DNA from: Cyclobacteriaceae bacterium
Lineage (GTDB): Bacteria > Bacteroidota > Bacteroidia > Cytophagales > Cyclobacteriaceae
NCBI GenBank assembly: GCA_019751475.1
Contig: JAIENH010000690.1
Span: 1-7,481, forward strand
Length of the DNA: 7,481 nt
Reading direction: 5' to 3'
Under the pieces are notes generated by a model. The model was not told where the DNA came from. It ran no database searches and worked only from the letters and a program-made list of their open reading frames with translations. This document shows positions 1-7,192 of this stretch, piece after piece (position 1 is the stretch's first letter; every line of letters begins with the position of its first letter). Made by a program: the position numbers and the translations under genes.

Positions 1-2865
1 AACAACACGGGCTCAATCACAATGGCGGGCGGTGCAACCATTAATGTTATCGCGGGTACGATGACAGGTAATGCCCCAGTGGGCACTTCTTACAATGTTG
101 ATTACGCTAATACGGGTGCTTTGGCCACTGGTTTGGAGTTACCTACATCGATCACCCTGTTGAATAACCTTTCAAAATCGGGAGGTGGCATCTTGAGCCT
201 TAGTAATCCAATTACTGTAAATGGTATAATGACAATTGGGGGTGGATTTAATGCTGGGTCAAACGCTATTGATTTAAAGGGTAATTTGGTTACAAACGTG
301 AATCCAACGTTCACCTCGAATACTGTAACATTCTCCGGCACAACTGCTCTGAGCGGCAGTGCAACGCCCACATTTGGAGGCATGAACATAACGGGTTCAT
401 TTAGTCCATCTATTAACTACCAAGTCAACGGCAATTTTATAAATAACGGAACCGTTTCGCATGGTGGATCAGTTACCACCACTTTTGGTGGCACTACAAC
501 TGTCAGTGGAAGTACCACAACCTTTAACAATATTTCCATTACGGGAACGCTAACCGCACCTACAGGCACTATGAATGTAGCGGGCAATTTTGCTAATAGC
601 GGAACCTTTAACAACAGCGGGGGAACCGTTGGTTTTACAGGCACCACCTCAATTACCGGCACCGTAAATTTTGGCAGTATCCTAATCTCAGGCACGCTCA
701 ATTCACCAGCTTCGCTCAACGTGGCGCGAAACTTTACTAATAACGGCACATTCAACAGAGGTACGGGCACGGTAGTATTTAATGGAACTTCCACCCAGTC
801 TATTTTGGGTAGCGCTGTAACTGATTTTAACAACGTAACGGTTACCAATACGGCAGGCCCTCCGGCCGTACAAGTTGAGAGTGATCAGAACTTACGGGGT
901 GTACTCACACTTGCTTCCAATAGTATATTTGATGCTGATGGCTCAACAAACAACCGGGTATTCAAGTTAGTGTCTTCGTCCGATAGCCCCACGATCGATG
1001 CAAGTATTGCCACCTTGCCTTCAGGTGCACAAGTAACGGGGAACGTAACCGTGCAAAGGTACATGGCCATTGAGGGGGCGAATAGCGGTAGAATTTATCG
1101 ATATATTTCCTCACCTGTTTCGAGTGCTCCTGTATCTCAAATTCAAACTTTTATACCTGTATCGGGCGCGTTTAGCGGAGCAAGTAGTGCAGCTGCCCAA
1201 TCTATGTTCTCCTACAATGAAACGGATATTACTGGTGATTTCAACACTGGCTATGTGAATTTCCCTGTAGCAGCCAATACCGAAACTTTCGCAGCTGGAG
1301 TAGGATATTCTATTTTTGTTCGGGGCAACGCTCCACCAGTTTCAGTTGCAGGATCTGCACTCTACGAATTAAGAGGTCCAATCTTTTCGGGCAATCAATC
1401 CTTACCTGTTAGTTTCACGTCATCAGGCACAGTAGCCAACGATGGATGGAATTTAGTAGGCAACCCTTATCCATCAACCATTGACTGGGATGCTACAGGT
1501 TGGACCCGCACGAATGTTAACAATGCTATTTATATGCGCGACAACGGATTGGCAACTCCTGTGTATGCCTCTTATGTGGGAGGCGCAGGTACCAATGGCG
1601 GTTCGCGTTATATCCCTATTGGGCAAGCGTTTTTTGTAAAGAGCGATGGAGGAACTCCCGCTTTGTCGGTAGCGGAGTCAGTAAAGGTGGCAGGCACGCA
1701 GTCAACATTTTTCCGCGAAGGCGCTCTGCCCGATCTGTTGAGAATCACCTTGCGCCAGGGAAATGTTTCTGACGAATCGGTGTTGCGGTTTACAGCGAGT
1801 GCCACGGCTGGGTTCGATGCGCAATGGGATGCCTACAAGCTGAAAAACCAGACATTCAATCTTTCTTCCCTTACGGGGGATGGAAAGCAACTTGCTATTA
1901 ATGCGCAGCCTGCGTTAGCTTGCGGTGCTTCGGTCAAGTTAGATGTAAGCAATGCATCGACTGGTAGTTACAACCTTGATTTTTCCGGGTTCGATTCCTT
2001 TGCAGATGCCAGCATGAAGTTTGCGTTGATTGATGCATACGTAAGTCAAACCATTGATGTAAAGCAAAATACCTCGTATGCCTTTCAAGTGACAACAGAC
2101 CCTGCGTCTTTCGGGCGTGACAGGTTTACGATGGTGGTAGGTGAATCTGTTCCTACTATTACCGCGCAAGGATCATCGCGCTGCGGTAGCGGATCAGTGA
2201 CACTGACAGCAGCAGGTGCTGCCAATGGAAACTACCGGTGGTATGAGCAGTCGAGTGGCGGATCAGCCATAGCGGGTGCAACCGCTGGCCAGTTTGCTAC
2301 ACCATCACTGATTAAAACAAAAACGTATTATGTTGCCTCTGTTAACTCAAGCGGCTGTGAAGTGGCTCGAGTTCCGGTAGTGGCAACAGTTAATACGGTT
2401 GATCAGGTTACCATTACAACGGTTGGGCAGTCCCTCCAATCCAACTATGATGCTGGAAACCAATGGTACCTCAATGGGCAGATTATTCCGGGGGCCACCG
2501 GAAAGTTATATGAACCAAAAGAATCGGGTGTCTATAAAGTAGAAGTTGCATCTGGTATATGCACCACTTCGGCTGAGCGGCAGTTTGCTATAACGAGTTT
2601 AAGTAATGAGACCGTTATGGACGACTATATTTCGATTTCTCCTAATCCAACGAAAGACATCGTATCTATACAGGTAAAGAGTCCAAATGAAGTAGGAGTT
2701 CAGTTGATTTCACTCGCTGGAAGTGTCTTGCAGGAATCGAAACTATCAGGCGTTGGAATTAAGAAAGGCACGCTCAACCTTCAAGAGCAGGCTGTTGGGT
2801 TGTATATTTTACTCATTCAGGATGGTAGTAAGGTCTATAGAAAACGAATTATTAAGAACCAATGA
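1..2865 (+). CDS. Large T9SS-secreted, repeat-containing surface protein (3' part)
   Basis: The reading frame is open from base 1, so the ATG at 22 is probably internal and the true start lies outside the window. Residues here count from that ATG. Residues 83-279 hold four beta-rich repeats of about 49 residues, rich in Asn, Gly, Thr and Ser. Residues 340-707 form a module common in Bacteroidota T9SS cargo, with landmarks NVTVQRYM (341-348), WNLVGNPYPSTIDWD (476-490), IGQAFFVKS and RDRFTMVVG. Residues 711-790 look like an Ig-like domain of the CHU_C-associated kind (RCGSGSVTLTA, NYRWYEQ, TKTYYV, a Cys at each end). Residues 798-857 form a second Ig-like unit (NQWYLNGQ, IPGATG). Residues 870-947 are a type A T9SS sorting domain. 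The protein is therefore inferred to be exported across the outer membrane and held on or released from the cell surface. No catalytic domain is visible; an adhesin or matrix role is a guess. It overlaps the next gene by four bases. Confidence 0.9.
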   Translation, partial: NNTGSITMAGGATINVIAGTMTGNAPVGTSYNVDYANTGALATGLELPTSITLLNNLSKSGGGILSLSNPITVNGIMTIGGGFNAGSNAIDLKGNLVTNVNPTFTSNTVTFSGTTALSGSATPTFGGMNITGSFSPSINYQVNGNFINNGTVSHGGSVTTTFGGTTTVSGSTTTFNNISITGTLTAPTGTMNVAGNFANSGTFNNSGGTVGFTGTTSITGTVNFGSILISGTLNSPASLNVARNFTNNGTFNRGTGTVVFNGTSTQSILGSAVTDFNNVTVTNTAGPPAVQVESDQNLRGVLTLASNSIFDADGSTNNRVFKLVSSSDSPTIDASIATLPSGAQVTGNVTVQRYMAIEGANSGRIYRYISSPVSSAPVSQIQTFIPVSGAFSGASSAAAQSMFSYNETDITGDFNTGYVNFPVAANTETFAAGVGYSIFVRGNAPPVSVAGSALYELRGPIFSGNQSLPVSFTSSGTVANDGWNLVGNPYPSTIDWDATGWTRTNVNNAIYMRDNGLATPVYASYVGGAGTNGGSRYIPIGQAFFVKSDGGTPALSVAESVKVAGTQSTFFREGALPDLLRITLRQGNVSDESVLRFTASATAGFDAQWDAYKLKNQTFNLSSLTGDGKQLAINAQPALACGASVKLDVSNASTGSYNLDFSGFDSFADASMKFALIDAYVSQTIDVKQNTSYAFQVTTDPASFGRDRFTMVVGESVPTITAQGSSRCGSGSVTLTAAGAANGNYRWYEQSSGGSAIAGATAGQFATPSLIKTKTYYVASVNSSGCEVARVPVVATVNTVDQVTITTVGQSLQSNYDAGNQWYLNGQIIPGATGKLYEPKESGVYKVEVASGICTTSAERQFAITSLSNETVMDDYISISPNPTKDIVSIQVKSPNEVGVQLISLAGSVLQESKLSGVGIKKGTLNLQEQAVGLYILLIQDGSKVYRKRIIKNQ
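268..858 (+). repeat. Four tandem ~49-residue beta-rich repeats inside the surface protein
   Basis: Four consecutive protein repeats can be aligned by eye, starting near bases 268, 415, 568 and 712 (49, 51, 48 and 49 codons). The shared pattern is a short strand, then N-F/L-x-N-x-GTF, then GTVxFxGTT, then FNNIxIxGTL. The middle two keep similarity at DNA level: GGCAATTTT followed nine bases later by GGAACC occurs near 430 and again near 583. Regular short strands with small polar turns suggest a beta-solenoid or stacked beta-sandwich stalk, which is inference. The first unit is the most diverged. Confidence 0.75.
2629..2862 (+). other. Type A T9SS C-terminal sorting domain (Por secretion tail)
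   Basis: The last 78 residues match the type A T9SS sorting domain. It opens with ISISPNPTKDIVSIQV, fitting the (Y/S)PNPxxxxxxI motif. The middle is VQLISLAGSVL, and it closes with VGLYILLIQDGSKVYRKRI followed by IKNQ, the usual G-x-Y strand and Lys-rich end. In known systems this tail guides the protein through the T9SS outer-membrane translocon and is usually removed by the PorU sortase, which can attach the protein to anionic LPS. The sequence does not show whether that attachment occurs here. Confidence 0.92.
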
Positions 2866-3056
2866 GAGCTATTACACCCCTTTTAGTTCTGCTGTTTATT
2901 TTGTTCCCACTTTTGGGAATTTCCCAACCGGGTGATCCAGGCGGAGATCCTGATGTGCCGATTACAGGCATTGAATTACTTATCGGGGGTGGCGTGATGT
3001 ATGGAGTAAAAAATCTGCTCCAGCGAAGAAAATCTGGCAAACGTGACGGATTGTGA
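2862..3056 (+). CDS. 64-residue secreted mini-protein with PID-CTERM-like sorting tail
   Basis: Residues 1-21 form a clear signal peptide: Arg2, a long Leu/Ile/Phe core, and likely cleavage between Ser21 and Gln22. Next comes a short Gly/Pro/Asp-rich stretch, QPGDPGGDPD (22-31), then VPITG (32-36), a hydrophobic segment of about 15 residues (ELLIGGGVMYGV), and a basic tail KNLLQRRKSGKR. This order of motif, membrane segment and basic end is the tripartite layout of CTERM sorting signals. It resembles the short Bacteroidota proteins called PID-CTERM; that match is from memory and is not tested. Here Thr replaces the expected Asp of the P-I-D motif. The gene starts inside the stop of the surface-protein gene (ATGA), and its own stop overlaps the GTG start of the dehydratase gene (GTGA), so translational coupling is likely. 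The molecular role is unknown. A plain single-pass inner-membrane protein is the alternative. Confidence 0.75.
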   Translation: MRAITPLLVLLFILFPLLGISQPGDPGGDPDVPITGIELLIGGGVMYGVKNLLQRRKSGKRDGL

Positions 3057-4972
3057 AGGGTTGGATTAAGATTATTGGTAATCTTCGCATTCTTCCTCGA
3101 TGGGTCATTATTTTTATTGACCTTTTTATAATCTCCTTCTCTGCTCTACTGGGGTATTTGTTGCGATTTAATTTTTCGTGGGAAGATTTGTTTCGCTACC
3201 ATTTCGAGGAAGGCGTCATTATCTATTCTTCGTGTGGTTTGCTAGCCATACTACTTACGGGGAGCTATCGTGGAATAATCAGATACACTGGTCTACAAGA
3301 TGGTGTAAGGATATTTTACATGGTTGTATTGAATCTCCTTTTTGTGGTTGTATTTAATTTTTTTTTTCTTTCATTAGAAGGTCCGAATAGAATAGTTCCT
3401 TATTCTGTTGTCCTCATAAGTCTACTTTCATCTTTCTTATTTTTATTTAACTATAGACTTCTTGTCAAATACGTTTTCTCTTTTTATAAAGACCAGTTGC
3501 TCAAGAAAAAGCGTGTCTTGATTTTTGGGGCTGGGCAAACGGGTATTATTACACGCCATGTAATTGACTCATCGACCCGAATGCGTACAATGGGGTTCAT
3601 TGAAGATGACCCAAACAAAATTGGTAAAGTGCTAGATGGCATCCGAATTTATAGTGCTGAGAAACTTCAGCTTACATCTCTTTTAGGGGAACTATCTTTT
3701 GATGAACTGGTGATTGCTGCCAAAGACATCTCATTGGATCGAAGGAATGAAATCGTTGACATCTGCATTCAATTTAGATTGCGGGTGCGAGTAATACCCC
3801 CCATCGACCGCTGGGTGAAGGGGGAATTGAGTTTCAATCAAATCAAGGAAATTCATATTGAAGATCTGCTAGGGAGGGAATCAATCCGACTGAATAAGGA
3901 GAACGTTGAGAAAGACATTAGGGGCAAGAGAATTTGTATTACAGGAGCAGCCGGATCTATTGGTAAAGAGCTTGTAAGGCAGGTAAGTCAATATTCACCA
4001 GATGTTATCGTGGCGATAGATCAAGCCGAGTCTCCTTTGTATGAATTGGAGAGAGAGATAGTGACCGGTGGCACTAAAGTTCGTTTGATAACCTATTTGG
4101 CCGATATATCTAACAAAGATCGGATGGCAGCAATTTTTAAGGAGCACCAACCAGAACTTGTCTATCATGCTGCAGCCTACAAGCACGTGCCGGTTATGGA
4201 GAGTAATCCATCAGAAGCAATCTTATGTAACATTGTTGGCACTAAGATATTAGCAGATGTATCCGTTGAAAACGGAGTCAAAAAATTCGTAATGATTTCA
4301 ACTGATAAAGCCGTTAATCCTACAAATGTTATGGGCTGCTCGAAGCGGATTGCAGAAATCTACGTGCAGTCGTTGAATAATCGAAGAAGTGCAGTGCCGC
4401 ATAGAACGTCATTTGTAACTACGCGTTTTGGTAATGTACTTGGATCAAATGGTTCTGTGATTCCAATATTTAAAGCACAAATCGAGGCGGGAGGACCTGT
4501 AACAGTTACACATCCGGAGATCACCCGCTATTTTATGACCATCCCAGAAGCTTGCCAGTTGGTGTTGGAGGCGGGTACTATGGGTAAAGGAGGAGAGATA
4601 TTCATTTTTGATATGGGAAAGTCAGTTAAGATTATTGACTTAGCTAAGAAGATGATCTGGCTTTCTGGGTTAGAACCTGACAGGGATATTGAAGTGCATT
4701 TTACCGGCCTGCGAGAAGGTGAGAAGCTTTATGAAGAGCTTTTGTCCAATCATGAAAACACAATCCCGACTCATCATGATAAAATCCTTATTGCCAAGGT
4801 ACAAGAATATGAATTTGGAGAAGTGAATAGGTATGTTGAACTCTTCGCGGACCTTGTAAATGATCCGAATGAATTAAAAATGGTTGCTCTGATGAAAGAG
4901 CTTGTGCCTGAGTATAAAAGCAATTACTCTCGGTTCGAGGTACTTGACACTGTCAGAAGTTCGAATTTTTAG
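3053..4972 (+). CDS. Membrane-bound nucleotide-sugar 4,6-dehydratase, WbpM/CapD/PglF family
   Basis: At 639 residues this is full length for the long, membrane-anchored family. Four hydrophobic segments lie near 14-36, 54-72, 88-106 and 114-136. Then comes a CoA-binding-like Rossmann domain (RVLIFGAGQTG, 154-164). The catalytic SDR domain follows, with the NAD(P) motif TGAAGSIG (297-304), YHAAAYKHVPVMESNP (371-386), STDKAVNPTNVMG (416-428) and SK (430-431). Met427 stands where classical SDR enzymes have Tyr, with Lys431 four residues on; this is normal for the family, where the Thr-Asp-Lys of STDK (417-419) supports catalysis. Relatives convert UDP-GlcNAc or a similar UDP-sugar to the 4-keto-6-deoxy form for O-antigen, capsule or glycoprotein glycans. 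The exact substrate is not readable here. The GTG start is supported by an in-frame stop at 3044-3046 and because the next in-frame ATG (residue 90) would remove two membrane segments. Confidence 0.93.
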   Translation: MKGWIKIIGNLRILPRWVIIFIDLFIISFSALLGYLLRFNFSWEDLFRYHFEEGVIIYSSCGLLAILLTGSYRGIIRYTGLQDGVRIFYMVVLNLLFVVVFNFFFLSLEGPNRIVPYSVVLISLLSSFLFLFNYRLLVKYVFSFYKDQLLKKKRVLIFGAGQTGIITRHVIDSSTRMRTMGFIEDDPNKIGKVLDGIRIYSAEKLQLTSLLGELSFDELVIAAKDISLDRRNEIVDICIQFRLRVRVIPPIDRWVKGELSFNQIKEIHIEDLLGRESIRLNKENVEKDIRGKRICITGAAGSIGKELVRQVSQYSPDVIVAIDQAESPLYELEREIVTGGTKVRLITYLADISNKDRMAAIFKEHQPELVYHAAAYKHVPVMESNPSEAILCNIVGTKILADVSVENGVKKFVMISTDKAVNPTNVMGCSKRIAEIYVQSLNNRRSAVPHRTSFVTTRFGNVLGSNGSVIPIFKAQIEAGGPVTVTHPEITRYFMTIPEACQLVLEAGTMGKGGEIFIFDMGKSVKIIDLAKKMIWLSGLEPDRDIEVHFTGLREGEKLYEELLSNHENTIPTHHDKILIAKVQEYEFGEVNRYVELFADLVNDPNELKMVALMKELVPEYKSNYSRFEVLDTVRSSNF

Positions 4973-4974
4973 TC

Positions 4975-5862
4975 CTACTTTTTTAAGCCGCCTCGTTTAT
5001 TGTAGCGATAAAAAGACTTCCTTTTATTTTTGAATTTCTTTTGTTGCCCGTTTCCTTGAAAAAAGTTTATAGGAAGGTAGTATTCAACTTTTACGCTAAA
5101 TAAAGCATATCCATCGTCTGTTTTGGGGTTACCGCGAATGTTACCTTCAGGGGCTGGAGCTATTCCAATTTCGGGTCTTCGATCAGAAAGAGAGTAAGCC
5201 AATGCGGTAGGAAATTTGGATGCATCGTAATGAACGGTACTAACATCATCAAGATAGTCAGTAAATGTCTTTCGATAACCCCCTTCAAATGACAGATTCA
5301 TAAATGGCCCCATTTTGAACCTCACTCCCATACCCATCGGAATGACAAATGTAACCGGACCATAGTCCACAAGTTCTGTTCGTTGTGGCCTTAACTGGTA
5401 TTTTTTCCCTTGAAACTCAGTAGTTGGATTAAAATACAGTAGACCAATTCCCCCAAAACCGTACAAATTGAACCCTGGGCGCTGGTAAAAACTTCTTCCT
5501 TGCGGAAATAGGTTAATGATTCCTATAGCACTGATTTCAAAATTATTCGAATTGAAAGAAAGATTTCGTCCTCTCCGGCCACTTTCTATGCTTGCCTTTT
5601 TGTCGTCTCCTGACAACTGAAACCAAGAGACCTCGCCTCGAATACCAATTCTATTAGTTAAATAATACTGAAGACCAGCGTGAAAATTTAGGTTAGCTTG
5701 TAAATAATCTCCAGGGTTTGATAATTCTCCAAAATACGAAGAAGTTCCAGTCCCTACAGTCAAAATAAGCGACCTGCTTCTCCGCATCGCAAAAAAACTC
5801 TGCGCCATCAGCGTTTCGGCAACGCTGCACAGGATCAATCCAACCAAGACGATTTTTTTCAT
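4975..5862 (-). CDS. Predicted outer-membrane beta-barrel protein (DUF6089-like)
   Basis: The 295-residue product starts with a signal peptide: MKK, a hydrophobic core, and probable cleavage at MA|Q (20-21). The rest alternates short amphipathic strands with Gly and aromatic residues, as in small outer-membrane barrels: LILTVGTGTSSYFGEL (32-47), AGLQYYLTNRIGIRGEVSW (62-80), GFNLYGFGGIGLLYF (130-144), FVIPMGMGVRFKMG (172-185), MNLSFEGGYRKTFTDYLDD (188-206). The region SDRRPEIGIAP to RGNPKTDDGYALFSVKVEYYLP (226-264) resembles Bacteroidota DUF6089 proteins; this assignment is from recall. PorT/SprT-like barrels are an alternative. After the last strand is an unusual Lys/Arg-rich tail (275-295), so the protein does not end in the usual aromatic barrel signal. 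It lies 57 bases downstream of sucC on the same strand and may share its transcript. No specific function can be named. Confidence 0.8.
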   Translation of the reverse strand: MKKIVLVGLILCSVAETLMAQSFFAMRRSRSLILTVGTGTSSYFGELSNPGDYLQANLNFHAGLQYYLTNRIGIRGEVSWFQLSGDDKKASIESGRRGRNLSFNSNNFEISAIGIINLFPQGRSFYQRPGFNLYGFGGIGLLYFNPTTEFQGKKYQLRPQRTELVDYGPVTFVIPMGMGVRFKMGPFMNLSFEGGYRKTFTDYLDDVSTVHYDASKFPTALAYSLSDRRPEIGIAPAPEGNIRGNPKTDDGYALFSVKVEYYLPINFFQGNGQQKKFKNKRKSFYRYNKRGGLKK

Positions 5863-5919
5863 GCCCTTGAGCGTTAATTCAGCAATTTATGAAATTTAAC
5901 CCAAGAAGGAAACCTGTGT

Positions 5920-7131
5920 TTAGGACAATACTTCTTTGATTTTCTGGGCCGCATCCTTCAGTAGGATGGCGGAAAACACTTTTAGGCCCGATTCACGTAT
6001 GATCTTAGCGCCCTCTTCTGCATTGGTGCCCTGAAGCCTTACGATGATGGGTACGGGTATGTTTCCTACCTTCTTATAGGCCTCTACGACCCCGCTTGCC
6101 ACTCGGTCGCACCGAACGATACCCCCAAAGATGTTTATCAGAATGGCCTTTACGTTGGGGTCTTTCAGGATTATCCTGAATCCAGCCTCTACTGTCTCAG
6201 CGTTTGCGCCACCGCCTACGTCCAGAAAGTTAGCAGGCTCACCCCCAGATAGTTTGATGATATCCATCGTAGCCATGGCTAATCCCGCTCCGTTCACCAT
6301 ACATCCCACGTTTCCGTCTAGCTTAACATAATTCAGGCCTGATTTTCCGGCCTCAACTTCGAGTGGGTCTTCTTCGGTTATGTCTCTTAACTCTTCCAAG
6401 TCCTTATGGCGGTAAAGAGCATTGTCATCCAAATTTACCTTACCATCCACGGCTAAGATCCGGTTATCAGAAGTCTTAAGCACTGGGTTGATCTCAAACA
6501 TGGAGGCATCCAGCCCCATATATGCCGTATAAAGTGAGGTGACGAACTTCACCATCTCTTTAAAGGCATTTCCTTCCAGACCCAATGCAAAGGCAATCTT
6601 GCGTGCCTGAAATGGCTGCAGGCCGATGCTTGGATCAATCCATTCCTTCACAATTTTCTCAGGATGCGTGGCGGCTACCTCCTCAATGTTCATGCCTCCC
6701 TCAGTAGAAGCCATGATCACCGGCTTGCTTTTGGAGCGATCCAATAGAATACTCATATAGTACTCTTTCGGCTCATTCTCACCGGGGTAGTACACATCCT
6801 CAGCAATCAATACTTTGTTCACTTTTTTGCCAGCCGGGCCGGTCTGAAGAGTCACCAAAGTTCCCCCCAGAATTCCTTTTGATTTATCAAATACCTCATC
6901 CACGCTTTTGGCCAGCACCACGCCCCGAGAGCCAGTCTCTTTGATAGTTCCTTTACCACGACCACCCGCATGAATCTGTGATTTAACAACAAACCACTTT
7001 GAGCCCGTTTCGGTCTGGAGTTCCTTGGCTGCTGATACTGCCTTGTCGGGTGTGTCGGCTACAATGCCTCGCTGCACGGCCACACCAAATTTCTTTAGGA
7101 TGTCTTTTGCCTGGTATTCGTGAATATTCAT
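5920..7131 (-). CDS. sucC: Succinyl-CoA synthetase (ADP/GDP-forming) beta subunit
   Basis: This TCA-cycle enzyme interconverts succinyl-CoA + NDP + phosphate with succinate + CoA + NTP in the cytoplasm, working with the alpha subunit SucD, which carries the phospho-histidine. The 403 residues are slightly longer than the E. coli protein. The N-terminus [12 protein letters not shown] is the family hallmark. The ATP-grasp part shows [13 protein letters not shown] (49-61) with Lys50 at the E. coli Lys46 position, and metal ligands Asn215 (EINP) and Asp229 at the spacing seen in E. coli. The C-terminal ligase domain has [18 protein letters not shown] (273-290), FLDVGGGAN (302-310), [11 protein letters not shown] (332-342) and [11 protein letters not shown] (364-374). 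Position 20 is Gln, as in the mammalian GTP-specific beta subunit. No sucD flanks it in the window. The start is set by the conserved N-terminus; bases before it are A-rich with no clear Shine-Dalgarno site. Confidence 0.98.
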   Translation of the reverse strand: MNIHEYQAKDILKKFGVAVQRGIVADTPDKAVSAAKELQTETGSKWFVVKSQIHAGGRGKGTIKETGSRGVVLAKSVDEVFDKSKGILGGTLVTLQTGPAGKKVNKVLIAEDVYYPGENEPKEYYMSILLDRSKSKPVIMASTEGGMNIEEVAATHPEKIVKEWIDPSIGLQPFQARKIAFALGLEGNAFKEMVKFVTSLYTAYMGLDASMFEINPVLKTSDNRILAVDGKVNLDDNALYRHKDLEELRDITEEDPLEVEAGKSGLNYVKLDGNVGCMVNGAGLAMATMDIIKLSGGEPANFLDVGGGANAETVEAGFRIILKDPNVKAILINIFGGIVRCDRVASGVVEAYKKVGNIPVPIIVRLQGTNAEEGAKIIRESGLKVFSAILLKDAAQKIKEVLS

Positions 7132-7148
7132 TGTTGTAACTATTTTGC

Positions 7149-7165
7149 AAGCAATCTACTTGCTT
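7149..7165. repeat. 6+6 bp perfect inverted repeat in the sucC/lolD divergent region
   Basis: AAGCAA (7149-7154) and TTGCTT (7160-7165) are perfect reverse complements separated by five bases (TCTAC). The repeat sits in the 61-base gap between the divergent starts of sucC and the LolD-like gene. It could be an operator for a dimeric regulator or a small hairpin. A repeat this short can also arise by chance. Confidence 0.35.
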
Positions 7166-7181
7166 TCGACCTATAATTCAA
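7152..7181 (-). promoter_or_regulatory. Possible Bacteroidota-type sucC promoter
   Basis: On the minus strand TTG (7181-7179) is followed after 20 bases by TAGATTGC (7158-7151). This approximates the Bacteroidota -33 TTG and -7 TAnnTTTG elements at a suitable spacing, but the -7 element is imperfect. Transcription would begin roughly 15 bases before the sucC start. The -7 element overlaps one arm of the inverted repeat at 7149-7165. This is inference from pattern only. Confidence 0.3.
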
Positions 7182-7192
7182 GAACCATTTCC

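Noticed and set aside
102..848. Long open frames on the minus strand opposite the repeat region
   Set aside because: They mirror the Thr/Gly/Asn-rich repeat coding on the plus strand, give Val/Pro/Leu-rich proteins without recognisable motifs, and conflict with a strongly supported gene.
4331..4345. Met427 in place of the SDR catalytic Tyr as evidence of an inactive enzyme
   Set aside because: Met at this position is the normal state in WbpM/PglF-type dehydratases; the other catalytic residues are present.
4948..4975. TGACA/TGTCA followed by TTCGAATTTTT as a terminator
   Set aside because: The arms are separated by a single base, so only about three pairs with a workable loop could form. 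The T run is not preceded by a stable GC-rich stem.
5827..5829. Cys12 in the barrel protein signal sequence as a lipobox (LILC)
   Set aside because: The residue before Cys is Leu rather than Gly, Ala or Ser, and a good signal peptidase I site (MA|Q) follows at 20-21. The rest of the protein looks like a barrel, not a lipoprotein.
5891..5898. TAAATTTC on the minus strand as a -7 element for the barrel gene
   Set aside because: It is one base off TAnnTTTG, but no TTG lies at 17-23 bases upstream; the nearest are about 5 and 27 bases away. The gap after sucC is short enough for read-through.
7145..7178. TTGCAA and TATAAT as a promoter for the LolD-like gene
   Set aside because: The spacing is about 21 bases as sigma-70 boxes and 24 by the Bacteroidota TTG-to-TA rule, both outside the usual range, and the leader would be very short.
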